This document shows, one piece after another, positions 56,660 through 64,000 of a DNA stretch of 64,000 nt; within the stretch, counting starts at the first letter, position 1; each line of letters starts with the position of its first letter. Source of the DNA: Streptomyces albidoflavus (GTDB lineage: Bacteria; Actinomycetota; Actinomycetes; Streptomycetales; Streptomycetaceae); assembly GCF_000719955.1 (NCBI RefSeq), contig NZ_JOII01000016.1, positions 68,013 through 132,012 of the forward strand. Direction: 5' to 3'. The position numbers were made by a program, and so were the translations under genes. A model generated the notes under the pieces. It was given only the letters and a program-made list of their open reading frames with translations, searched no databases and had not been told where the DNA came from.

Positions 56660-58228
56660 TCATGGCGCGCCCGGCGGCAGGAACGGCAGGCCGGGCGGGG
56701 CGCCCCGCTCGATCAGGCGCAGCAGGGCATCGGTGTCGGCGTGCTCCTCGATCAGGTCGCCGAGCCGGTCGAGCTGCTCCTCGCGGAGTTGGCCGAACGA
56801 GGTGTCGGGGGCCGGGACGAAGCGGCGGCCCGCCGCCCGGGCCACCTCGGTGAGGAAGGCCCTGCGGTAGCCGTCGCTCTCCAGCGAGCCGTGCCAGTGG
56901 GTGCCCCAGACCGCGCCGGTCCGGCAGCCGTCCAGGGCCCGCCCGTCCGCGTCGGTGAAGACCGGCTCGCCGCCCAGCACCTCGGCGACGCCGTGGTGGA
57001 TCTCGTACCCCTCGACGGGCTCGCCCAGCGCCGAACCGTCCGGCCTGGCCAGCGTCTTCTCCACCGCGAACCGCACCCGCACCGGCAGCACGCCGAGCCC
57101 CTCGACGGTGCCCGCCCGGGACTCCACCTCGTCCTCGATCCGCTCGCCGAGCAGCTGGTAGCCGCCGCAGATGCCGAGCACCGGGCGCCCCTCGGCGACC
57201 CGGCGCAGCAGCGCCTCGGCCAGACCCCGCTCGCGCAGCCAGGCCAGCGCCCGGACCGTGCCCCGGGTGCCGGGGACCACCACCAGGTCGGCGTCGGCCA
57301 GCTCCTCGGGCCGGTCCACGAACCGCACCACGACGCCCGGTTCGGCGGCCAGCGCGTCCACGTCGGTGAAGTTGGACATCAGCGGCACCGCGCAGACCGC
57401 GACGCGCAGCACGTCCGCACCGACCGGCGGCGCCACCACCGACTCGCGGACCGCGCCGCGCAGCGAGATCCGCAGCCCGTCCTCCTCGTCGATGCCGAGC
57501 CCCTCGGCGTACGGCAGGACGCCGTAGGTGTGGCGGCCGGTGATGGACCGCAGCATCTCGATGCCGGGCTTCAGCAGCTCCACGTCCCCCCGGAACTTGT
57601 TGACGACGTACCCGGCGACCAGCGCCTGGTCCTCGGGGGCCAGCAGCGCGGTGGTGCCGAAGAACGAGGCGAAGACGCCGCCCCGGTCGATGTCGCCGAC
57701 CACCAGCACCGGCAGCCTCGCCGCCCGGGCGACGCCTATGTTGACGATGTCGGTCCGGCGCAGGTTGATCTCGGCGGGGCTGCCCGCGCCCTCGCAGACC
57801 ACCACGTCGTGGGTGGCCCGCAGCTCGGCCAGGCAGGCGAGGACCGGCTCCAGCAGCGCCTCCCGGCGGCCCCCCGACACCGCCCGGGCCGGCTCGCCGG
57901 GGAGGACCGAGCCGAAGAAGCCCTGGGCGCTCAGCTCGCCCACCGGCCTGCCGAGCAGCACCACCTGGCTGGAGCGGTCGCCGCCGGGCTTGAGCAGCAC
58001 CGGGTTCATCAGCGCCGTCGGCTCGACGCGGGCGGCCTGGGCCTGCATCGCCTGGGCCCGGCCGATCTCCGCGCCCTCCCTGGTCACGAACGAGTTGAGG
58101 GACATGTTCTGCCCCTTGAACGGCGCCACCTTCACCCCGCGCCGCGCCAGCCACCGGCAGATGCCGGCCGTCAGTACGCTCTTCCCGGCGTCCGAGGTGG
58201 TCCCCGCGATCAGCACTCCGCCGCTCAT
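56660..58228 (-). CDS. cobQ: Cobyric acid synthase
   Basis: Amidates the b, d, e and g side chains of adenosylcobyrinic a,c-diamide. The 522-residue protein has the ATP site AGTTSDAGKSVLTAGICRWL, KGQNMSLNSFVT, and the C-terminal glutaminase domain with Cys in GICGGYQLLG and His in GTHWHGSLE. ATG 58228 overlaps the cobD stop. A 100-nt gap precedes the chelatase gene. Confidence 0.96.
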   Translation of the reverse strand: MSGGVLIAGTTSDAGKSVLTAGICRWLARRGVKVAPFKGQNMSLNSFVTREGAEIGRAQAMQAQAARVEPTALMNPVLLKPGGDRSSQVVLLGRPVGELSAQGFFGSVLPGEPARAVSGGRREALLEPVLACLAELRATHDVVVCEGAGSPAEINLRRTDIVNIGVARAARLPVLVVGDIDRGGVFASFFGTTALLAPEDQALVAGYVVNKFRGDVELLKPGIEMLRSITGRHTYGVLPYAEGLGIDEEDGLRISLRGAVRESVVAPPVGADVLRVAVCAVPLMSNFTDVDALAAEPGVVVRFVDRPEELADADLVVVPGTRGTVRALAWLRERGLAEALLRRVAEGRPVLGICGGYQLLGERIEDEVESRAGTVEGLGVLPVRVRFAVEKTLARPDGSALGEPVEGYEIHHGVAEVLGGEPVFTDADGRALDGCRTGAVWGTHWHGSLESDGYRRAFLTEVARAAGRRFVPAPDTSFGQLREEQLDRLGDLIEEHADTDALLRLIERGAPPGLPFLPPGAP

Positions 58229-59211
58229 GACCCTGCCCCTCCCTGTCCTGTCGCCGCGCGCCGTGCGCGCCCGCGTATCGCTCCGGCGGCCAGCCGCGCG
58301 CCCGCCCCCGCGACCAGCGCCAGCGCGCCGACCCGCCGGGAGAGCCGGGCGGCCCGCTCGATGTCGCCGGGCCGCACCGCGCGGCCCGAGCCGCCCAGCA
58401 CCGGCCGGTGCTCGGTCCGCCCGCCGTAGGCGAGGGCGCCGCCGAGGCGTACGCCGAGCGCCCCGGCGAACGCCGCCTCTACCGGGCCCGCGTTGGGGCT
58501 CGGGTGGCGGTGCGCGTCGGCGCGCCAGGCGCGCAGGGCGCCGCGCGGGTCGGGTCCGGCGAGGGCGGCGAGGGCCGCCGTCAGCCGGGCGCCCGGGTGG
58601 CCGACCACGTCGTCGAGGCGGGCCGAGGCCCAGCCGAACCGGCGCAGCCGGGGCGACTTGTGGCCGACCATCGCGTCCAGCGTGTTGACGGCCCGGAAGC
58701 CGGCCAGCCCCGGGACGCCCGCGAGGGCGCCCCACACCAGGGCGCCGACCACCGCGTCCGAGGTGTTCTCGGCGACCGACTCGACCACCGCCCGGGCCAG
58801 CGCGTCGGAGTCCAGTGCCTGGGGGTCGCGTCCGCAGAGCCGGGGCAGCAGCCGCCGGGCCTCGGCCACGTCCCCGGCCTCCAGGGCGGCGCCGATCAGC
58901 CGGGCCTCGCGTACCAGCGAGGTGCCGCCGACCACCGCCCAGGTCGTGGCGGCGGTCAGCGCGACGGCCGCGTACGGGTGGGGGCGGACGGCACGGGCGG
59001 CCAGCGCGGCCCCGGCGGTGACGCCCCCGGCGCAGAGGGCGGTGTGCAGCGCGCCCCAGCCCCGGTGGTCGTGGAACAGGCGCCGCTCGACGGCCGAGGC
59101 GGCCCGGCCGAAGAGGGCCACGGGGTGGCCCCGGCGGGGGTCGGCGAAGAGGGCGTCGGCCAGCAGTCCGGCGGTGGCGCCGTACGCGAAGACGCGGTCG
59201 GCACGGTCCAC
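58225..59211 (-). CDS. cobD: Adenosylcobinamide-phosphate synthase (CobD/CbiB)
   Basis: Membrane protein that attaches aminopropanol phosphate to cobyric acid. It has GDPRRGHPVALFGR-like FADPRRGHPVALFGRAASAVE, RDPQALDSDALARAVVESVAENTSDAVVGAL split over conserved blocks, and several hydrophobic helices. GTG 59211 is chosen because CbiB proteins begin a few residues before this point and a leader ORF stops 5 nt upstream. The frame also allows GTG 59298, which would add 29 Pro/Arg-rich residues. It is first of the operon, under the B12 riboswitch. Confidence 0.85.
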   Translation of the reverse strand: MDRADRVFAYGATAGLLADALFADPRRGHPVALFGRAASAVERRLFHDHRGWGALHTALCAGGVTAGAALAARAVRPHPYAAVALTAATTWAVVGGTSLVREARLIGAALEAGDVAEARRLLPRLCGRDPQALDSDALARAVVESVAENTSDAVVGALVWGALAGVPGLAGFRAVNTLDAMVGHKSPRLRRFGWASARLDDVVGHPGARLTAALAALAGPDPRGALRAWRADAHRHPSPNAGPVEAAFAGALGVRLGGALAYGGRTEHRPVLGGSGRAVRPGDIERAARLSRRVGALALVAGAGARLAAGAIRGRARRAATGQGGAGS

Positions 59212-59216
59212 GGGGC

Positions 59217-59282
59217 TCAGCCCGTTCGGCGCTCGGCGTACCGGGGGAGCAGGTCGGGGGGCGGCGACGGGCAGCCACGCAT
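59217..59282 (-). CDS. Putative 21-residue leader peptide between riboswitch and cobD
   Basis: ATG 59282 opens a 22-codon frame (MRGCPSPPPDLLPRYAERRTG, stop at 59219-59217), with GAGGA about 10 nt upstream. It ends 5 nt before GTG 59211 of cobD, so it could couple riboswitch-exposed ribosome loading to cobD translation. It lies in a different frame from the longer cobD option. It is too short to judge by composition. Confidence 0.4.
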   Translation of the reverse strand: MRGCPSPPPDLLPRYAERRTG

Positions 59283-59336
59283 GGCGGTGTGTCCTCACTC
59301 AGGGTCCGCGCCCTGGTTCGACGTGACCGGGGGCGA

Positions 59337-59513
59337 GAGTCTCCTGGCTTCCGGATCGGCGGCATCCCCTGGCCTTCCAGCCCTTTCGGGCCGTGGCGCT
59401 CGGCGGAGATGCCGCTCCCCGGTGACAGTGGCGGGACCGCGCCGGATTCGCACCGGCTTCCTCTGCTGCCTCCGTGTTTCGGCCCCGGCAGTCCACCACG
59501 GCCCCGGAACACC
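59337..59513 (-). ncRNA. Adenosylcobalamin riboswitch
   Basis: Read on the minus strand the region shows the conserved B12-element order: GAAGCCGGTGCGAATCCGG, then the B12 box CCCGCCACTG (GCCACTG at 59432-59426), and near the 3' end GGAAGCCAGGAGAC. The element ends about 40-55 nt before the first start codon of the cobalamin operon. Binding of adenosylcobalamin should lower expression of cobD and the genes behind it, probably by hiding the ribosome site. Confidence 0.93.
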
Positions 59514-59588
59514 AGTCAACTCACCGTTGACCTGCGACGAAGAGTGTGTGGAGCCCCACAGCCGGGGCGCCCGGCACCGGTACGCCGA

Positions 59589-59624
59589 AGGGCGGGCCGG
59601 ACGGCGTACGTCCGGCCCGCCCTT
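59589..59624 (-). terminator. Terminator of the phosphate transporter operon
   Basis: AGGGCGGGCCGGACG pairs with CGTCCGGCCCGCCCT around a 5-nt loop, 19 nt after the small membrane protein stop on the minus strand. Confidence 0.85.
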
Positions 59625-59642
59625 CCCGGCGGGTGGTGACCC

Positions 59643-59864
59643 TCAGGCCACGATGATGTAGATCCCGTAGGCGACCGCCGCCGCGCAGAGCGCGAAGCAG
59701 AGGTAGCCGCCGGCCTTCGCCGCGACACCCGAACCGCCGCCCTGGTCCCCGCTCGCGGCCTTGGAGAGGCCCACGATGCCGAGGGTGAAGAAGCCGACGA
59801 GCGCGACGGTGACCACGAGGCTCACGCCGAAGACGGAGCCGAGAGCTGCCCAGTCGATGTCCAT
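59643..59864 (-). CDS. Small two-helix membrane protein next to the phosphate transporter
   Basis: A 73-residue protein with two hydrophobic helices (about 10-33 and 50-72) joined by a Gly/Ser-rich loop. I do not recognise a named family. It starts 31 nt after the phosphate transporter gene on the same strand and shares its terminator, so it may be an accessory subunit; that is inference. Confidence 0.75.
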   Translation of the reverse strand: MDIDWAALGSVFGVSLVVTVALVGFFTLGIVGLSKAASGDQGGGSGVAAKAGGYLCFALCAAAVAYGIYIIVA

Positions 59865-59895
59865 GGTGAGGTGTCCTTACGTGCGCGAGGCCGGG

Positions 59896-61176
59896 TCAGA
59901 CCTTGGCCGGCCGGGCGGCCGGTTCGGTCGTGGCGGAGGAGTGGCCGGGCTGGGCCGGGATCGAGCCGAGCGGGGAGCCGTCCGCCTCCTCGGAGGCGAC
60001 AGCCGCACCGGTGGGCGGCGGGGCCACGGAGGCCATGGCCTGGGTGACGATGCCCGAGGGCTCGTCCTGCACCGGCTCCACGTCGTTGACGTTGTCGTGG
60101 GTGACGGGGGAGCGGCGCGAGCGGAGCCAGATCGCGAAGGACCCGCCGACCAGCAGGACCGCGGTGGCGGCGACGCCCCAGTCACCCTGCTTGGTGAGGA
60201 GTTCGGCGGCCGCGCCGACCAGGGCGGCGGCCGGGAGGGTCAGACCCCAGGCGACGAACATCCGGGTGGCGGTCGACCAGCGGACCACGCCGCCCTTGCG
60301 GCCGAGGCCCGCACCCATCACCGCGCCGGAGCACGACTGGGTGGTGGAGAGGGAGAAGCCCAGGTGGGAGGAGGCCAGGATGACCGTCGCGGCACTGGTC
60401 TGGGCGGCGAAGCCCTGCGGCGGCGTGAGGTCGGTGAGCCCCTTGCCCATGGTCCGGATGATGCGCCAGCCGCCCAGGTACGTACCGAGCGCGATGGCGA
60501 CACCGGCGGAGACGATGACCCACATCGGGGGGTTGGAGCCGGGGGCGAGGACACCGCCGGTGACCAGGGCGAGGGTGATGACACCCATCGTCTTCTGGGC
60601 GTCGTTGGTGCCGTGCGCCAGCGAGACCAGGCCGGCCGAGGCGATCTGCCCGGCGCGGTAGCCCTTGGCGGTGGACTTCTCGTCCACGTTCCGGTTGATC
60701 CGGAAGGTCAGCCGGGTGGCGAGCATCGCGGCGAGGCCGGCGACGAGCGGCGCGGCGAGCGCGGGCAGCAGCACCTTGGTGACGACGGTGCCGCCGTTGA
60801 CGGAGGACCAGCCCGCCGACATCACCGCGGCGCCGATGAGGCCGCCGAAGAGCGCGTGCGAGGAGCTCGACGGCAGGCCGACGAGCCAGGTCAGAAGATT
60901 CCACAGAATGGCGCCTACGAGGGCGGCGAAGATGACTTCTGTCTTCAGGCCGTCCTCGTTGATGAGTCCGCCGGAGATCGTCTTGGCGACCTCCACGGAG
61001 AGGAACGCGCCGACGAGGTTGAGGACGGCGGACATCGCCACCGCGGCCTTGGGCCTCATCGCGCCGGTCGAGATGGTGGTGGCCATCGCGTTGGCTGTGT
61101 CGTGGAAACCGTTCGTGAAGTCGAACACGAGAGCGGTCACGATCACGATCCCGAGGAGAAGCGTGATGTGTTCCAT
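59896..61176 (-). CDS. pitH2: Low-affinity inorganic phosphate transporter (Pit family)
   Basis: Proton- or metal-phosphate symporter. The 426-residue protein has about ten helices and the two inverted Pit signatures: DFTNGFHDTANAMAT near residue 18 and SLAHGTNDAQKTMGV near residue 205. GLPSSSSHALFGG and the later SLSTTQSCSGAVMGAG are the paired substrate loops. The C-terminal 70 residues are an acidic/Pro-rich cytoplasmic tail. A PHO box lies upstream. The symbol follows S. coelicolor pitH2 by my recollection of synteny. No PhoU-like gene is adjacent. Confidence 0.92.
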   Translation of the reverse strand: MEHITLLLGIVIVTALVFDFTNGFHDTANAMATTISTGAMRPKAAVAMSAVLNLVGAFLSVEVAKTISGGLINEDGLKTEVIFAALVGAILWNLLTWLVGLPSSSSHALFGGLIGAAVMSAGWSSVNGGTVVTKVLLPALAAPLVAGLAAMLATRLTFRINRNVDEKSTAKGYRAGQIASAGLVSLAHGTNDAQKTMGVITLALVTGGVLAPGSNPPMWVIVSAGVAIALGTYLGGWRIIRTMGKGLTDLTPPQGFAAQTSAATVILASSHLGFSLSTTQSCSGAVMGAGLGRKGGVVRWSTATRMFVAWGLTLPAAALVGAAAELLTKQGDWGVAATAVLLVGGSFAIWLRSRRSPVTHDNVNDVEPVQDEPSGIVTQAMASVAPPPTGAAVASEEADGSPLGSIPAQPGHSSATTEPAARPAKV

Positions 61177-61212
61177 TTACCCGGACTTCTGTGGGACGTC
61201 GTTGGCTCGTTG

Positions 61213-61245
61213 AACGTAGGGGCGTTGAGTGAACGGAAGATGAAC
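61213..61245 (-). promoter_or_regulatory. PHO box and promoter of the phosphate transporter gene
   Basis: On the minus strand two perfectly phased 11-nt units, GTTCATCTTCC and GTTCACTCAAC (61245-61224), match the Streptomyces PhoP consensus. A TACGTT -10 (61218-61213) follows 5 nt later, so PhoP would sit over the -35 region. Transcription should start near 61206. The rest of 61177-61488 shows no gene. Confidence 0.85.
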
Positions 61246-61488
61246 TGGGGCGGGCAACGTGGTGACCCGAAACGGAGCCCCCTCGGCCGCCTCTCTCCCG
61301 GCCCCGCCCCGACCCCTTGGGAGAGTGGACCGCCAGGCCCCCGAAGGCCCGCGAGCACGGCCCCCGGGGCGGTTCCCGCCGGCGGCGGATGTGAGGCAGG
61401 TCGCACCGGGTCGCGGGGGTCCGGAGCACCGAAGCGGAATGGGGCGCGCACACCGGGGTACGCGCCGCCGGTGGCAGGATGCCCCGCC

Positions 61489-62211
61489 ATGGAGAAGAAC
61501 CGCGCCCACCCCGGCCGCCCCTGGCGCCCCCAGGAGGACCAGGCCGTCGCCCACGCCTGGCACGACCTCGTGGAGACCGCCCGCGCCACCGTCCGCGACG
61601 GACTGGTGGTCGGCACCTCCGGCAACGTCTCGGTCCGCGTCACCCCCGACCGCCCGGCCGGCGGGACCGGCGACCTCGTCCTCATCACCCCCACCGGCGT
61701 CCCCTACGACCGGCTCGGCCCCGAGGACACCGTCGCCGTCGGCCTCGACGGCCGCCAGGTGCTCGGCACCCTGAAACCCACCAGCGAGCTGCCTCTCCAC
61801 CTCGCCGTGTACCGCACCGGCACCGCCCGCGCCGTCGTCCACACCCACGCCCCGCACGCCACCGCCGTCTCCACGCTCGTCGACACCCTGCCGCCGGTCC
61901 ACTACATGGCCGCCGCGCTCGGCGGCCCCGTCCGCACCGCCCCCTACGCCCTCTACGGCAGCCAGGAACTCGCCGGCCACCTCGTCGAGGCCCTCCGGGA
62001 CCGCACCGCCTGCCTCCTGCGCAACCACGGCACCGTCACCACCGGCGACACCCTCACCCAGGCCCTGGACCGCACCGCCCAGCTGGAGTGGATGTGCCGC
62101 GTCTGGCTGCTCGCCCGCTCCGTCCCCGGCCACACCCCCTCCCTCCTCGACGCGGGACAGCTCGACGCCGCCGCCGAGCGGCTGCGCGGCTACGGCCAGC
62201 CGGGCGGGTGA
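61489..62211 (+). CDS. Class II aldolase/adducin-family protein
   Basis: A 240-residue zinc-dependent aldolase or epimerase-like protein, similar to L-fuculose-phosphate aldolase. It has GTSGNVSVRV for the substrate phosphate, the catalytic Glu in TSELPLHLAVYR, the zinc-binding VVHTHAPHATA and the third ligand in RNHGTVTTG. A CAGGAT -10-like element ends 8 nt before ATG 61489, so the mRNA may be leaderless. The sugar substrate is unknown because no sugar kinase or isomerase is close. Confidence 0.88.
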   Translation: MEKNRAHPGRPWRPQEDQAVAHAWHDLVETARATVRDGLVVGTSGNVSVRVTPDRPAGGTGDLVLITPTGVPYDRLGPEDTVAVGLDGRQVLGTLKPTSELPLHLAVYRTGTARAVVHTHAPHATAVSTLVDTLPPVHYMAAALGGPVRTAPYALYGSQELAGHLVEALRDRTACLLRNHGTVTTGDTLTQALDRTAQLEWMCRVWLLARSVPGHTPSLLDAGQLDAAAERLRGYGQPGG

Positions 62212-62285
62212 CCGGCGGCCCGGCGCGTCACCCGCCGGGCCGCGTCCGCTGGCCGTGCGCCGCCCGGTGCCCGCAGACTGGAGCG

Positions 62286-63419
62286 GTGCGTATCGCCCGA
62301 ACGACGGCACTGGCCGTCACCGCCGCAGTCGGAGCCGGGGCCGCCGCCGTAGCGGCCGGCCGGTACGCCAGTGACGCCGCCCTGCGGCTCCCGGCGGGCC
62401 ACCGGCTGCCCACCGAGCCCAAGCTGACGGTCCACCGCGCCGAGGCCGGACGGATCACCCTCACCCGCGACCTGGCCTCCCTGCGCCCGGGCCGCTACGG
62501 CCTCACCGGCCGCGACTTCCACGCCGCCGTCGGGCCGGTGCTCGACCGGGCCGACGGCGAGGTCGCCGCCGACACCGTCGTCCGCCGCCTGGAGCGCGTC
62601 TTCGACGGCACCCCCGACACCGGCGACCGGGCCTGGCTCACCCCCCAGCTCTACAGCGGCGACCCCGCCACCGCCCTCGGCCTCTCCTACGCCGAGGTCG
62701 AGATCCCCGGCGAACTGGGCGTACTGCCCGGCTGGGTGGTCCCCGGCGACCGCCGCACCTGGGTCCTGGCCGTCCACGGCCTGGCCGGCACCATCGAGCA
62801 CCCCATGGTCGTCATGGACCAGCTGCACCGCCTGGGCCTGCCGGTCCTCTCCCTCGCCTACCGCGGCGACCGGGGGGCCCCGCGCTCCCCGGACGGCCTC
62901 AACCACCTCGGCGACACCGAGTGGCGCGACGTCGACGCGGCCCTGCGCTTCGCCGTCGCCAACGGCGCCGCCCGCGTCATCCTCTACGGCTGGTCCACCG
63001 GCGCCACCATGGCCCTGTTCACCGCCGCCCGCTCCTCGCTGCGCGGGCGCATCGGGGGCCTGGTCCTCGACTCCCCGGTCCTCGGGCGTGCCCGGACCGT
63101 GCGCGCCCTGGCCGCCGCCAGGCACATCCCCAACGCCTTCCTCCCCCTCGCCGTCCGCGCCGCCGAGGGGCGCACCGGCCTCAGCGACGACCGCCTCCCG
63201 CACATCGGCGGCCCCGAGGGCATCCGCGTCCCCACCCTCCTGCTCCACGGCCCCGACGACGAGATCGCCTCCTACGACTACTCCCTGGCCCTCGCTCGCA
63301 GCCGCCCCGACCTCATCACCCTCCACACGGTCCCCGACGCCCCCCACGCCGCCATGTGGAACGCCTCCCCGTCGACCTACGACGAGTCCCTACGCCGCTT
63401 CCTCACCCCCCTCCTCTGA
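62286..63419 (+). CDS. Alpha/beta hydrolase
   Basis: A 377-residue serine hydrolase. An N-terminal hydrophobic segment (about 5-28) could be a signal anchor, so the enzyme may be membrane-tethered or exported. The catalytic domain has the oxyanion HGLAGT, the nucleophile Ser237 in YGWSTGATMAL, an acid in LLHGPDDEIASYD and the His in DAPHAAMWN. The substrate is unknown. GTG 62286 follows a CAGACT -10-like element by 6 nt, suggesting a leaderless mRNA. It lies 74 nt after the aldolase gene. Confidence 0.87.
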   Translation: MRIARTTALAVTAAVGAGAAAVAAGRYASDAALRLPAGHRLPTEPKLTVHRAEAGRITLTRDLASLRPGRYGLTGRDFHAAVGPVLDRADGEVAADTVVRRLERVFDGTPDTGDRAWLTPQLYSGDPATALGLSYAEVEIPGELGVLPGWVVPGDRRTWVLAVHGLAGTIEHPMVVMDQLHRLGLPVLSLAYRGDRGAPRSPDGLNHLGDTEWRDVDAALRFAVANGAARVILYGWSTGATMALFTAARSSLRGRIGGLVLDSPVLGRARTVRALAAARHIPNAFLPLAVRAAEGRTGLSDDRLPHIGGPEGIRVPTLLLHGPDDEIASYDYSLALARSRPDLITLHTVPDAPHAAMWNASPSTYDESLRRFLTPLL

Positions 63420-63483
63420 CACGATGCGGCTGCGCCGCGTTCAGGGGTGCCCGGGTGTTGCCCGTGCCGGTCACCGGGCTGCC

Positions 63484-63614
63484 CTCAAGCGCCGGCCGGG
63501 CTGTCTTTTGTGGCTGGGCTCCGCCCCGACCTGCCGCGCCTTGCCCCTGCGGGTCACCGACGGCCTCAAACGCCGGCCAGGCTCCAAAAGTGGCCTCAAG
63601 CGCCGGCCGGGCTG
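63484..63614. repeat. Three copies of a Streptomyces REP-like motif
   Basis: CTCAAGCGCCGGCCGGGCTG occurs exactly at 63484-63503 and again at 63595-63614, with a diverged copy CTCAAACGCCGGCCAGGCT at 63564-63582. All lie after the alpha/beta hydrolase gene, in a region without genes (63420-64000). GCCGGC cores make them potential small hairpins. Confidence 0.75.
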
Positions 63615-63645
63615 TGGGGTTCGCGGTGCGTTCGCCGGGTGGGTC

Positions 63646-63962
63646 GGGCGGGGCCGGGTCGGGGTACCTCCTCACAAACTGCAAGGTGCGGGGTCAGTCG
63701 CTTCAAGACGGCCGTGTGTGCAGTTTGCTGCGGGGGCACCCCGACCCGTCCCCGCCCTTCCGTCTCGTCGGCGTCGTCCCGCCGGTGGGAGGGATAAAGA
63801 CAGACCGCCCCCACGGATCTTTGTGACCAGCTGAAGCAACGACGGTGGTCACTGTGGAGGAGCGAGTCATCGGTGACGGCCTTATCCCCCCTCCGGCGGT
63901 CGGCCGCGTACGAGACCGTGGGGTGGGGTCGTGTCGGGGTGCCCCCGCAGCAAACTGCACAC
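63646..63962. repeat. Dispersed non-coding repeat family with a perfect 30-bp inverted repeat
   Basis: The 30-nt string starting GTGTGCAGTTTG and ending GCACCCCGAC is at 63716-63745. Its exact reverse complement is at 63933-63962. Similarity between the two copies continues inward for about 60 more bases, with GTCTCGT and GGGATAA in common. A third, diverged copy in minus orientation (TGCAGTTTG...ACCCCGACCCG) is at 63683-63646. No coding sense is apparent; the family may be a MITE-like or structured RNA element. Confidence 0.75.
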
Positions 63963-64000
63963 GAGGCAGCCATGCTCCAACTCACCCCGCACCATGCAGT

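Noticed and set aside
63420..64000. Overlapping small frames on both strands at the window end.
   Set aside because: They run through repeats, share sequence with each other only because of the inverted repeat, and lack ribosome sites or domains.

Overview
The window looks like chromosomal core DNA of a Streptomyces (Actinobacteria). Overall GC is very high and third codon positions are almost all G or C. GTG starts are common, strong GC hairpins lie between genes, and many -10 elements of the TANNNT type end 6 to 8 nt before a start codon, which predicts leaderless mRNAs. I see no tRNA, rRNA, prophage, insertion sequence or CRISPR array.

Layout. 1-6200: glycolysis (gap, pgk, tpiA, then secG, an RbpA-family gene, pgi) on +. 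6200-12850: an overlapping pentose-phosphate operon on - (tkt, tal, zwf, opcA, pgl). 13200-18750: haem biosynthesis for cytochrome oxidase (ctaB on +, ctaA on -), an ABC-2 exporter pair transcribed toward ctaA, a small conserved-looking protein and a degenerate amidohydrolase. 18800-25550: the Fe-S operon sufR-sufB-sufD-Rieske-sufC-sufS-sufU-sufT. From memory, gap to sufT keeps the gene order of Mycobacterium tuberculosis Rv1436-Rv1466. 25650-28600: dapD (lysine/peptidoglycan precursor) and a secreted nuclease. 28800-37000: less characterised genes, namely a 486-residue unknown, two tandem ~60-residue paralogues, a two-domain TerD protein, an MFS exporter and a membrane protein/histidine kinase/response regulator operon. 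37200-42750: redox and detoxification genes (aldehyde dehydrogenase, DsbA-like oxidoreductase, class V aminotransferase, and a divergent MarR regulator/Old Yellow Enzyme pair with a paired operator). 42900-46200: the ectoine/hydroxyectoine operon ectABCD. 46600-51000: an alanine-glyoxylate type aminotransferase, an amidohydrolase, an LAETG sortase substrate and a GNAT. 50960-59520: a cobalamin operon under a B12 riboswitch (cobD, cobQ, chelatase, cobO, cobB, cobE-like, cobC-like). 59640-63420: a low-affinity phosphate transporter with a PHO box, a class II aldolase-like protein and an alpha/beta hydrolase. 63420-64000: no gene; it holds a dispersed repeat family with a perfect 30-bp inverted repeat.

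How the genes work together. The first 25 kb links glycolysis and NADPH supply to haem and Fe-S cluster assembly. The middle handles stress (ectoines, TerD, detoxification). The end makes and rations cobalamin and phosphate. The most notable regulatory signals are a CAAC-N6-GTTG element on the sufR start, the double 12-bp operator between marR and the ene-reductase gene, a 22-codon leader ORF between the B12 riboswitch and cobD, a 27-bp palindrome upstream of ectA, and 11-nt repeat PHO boxes before the phosphate transporter and possibly the nuclease.
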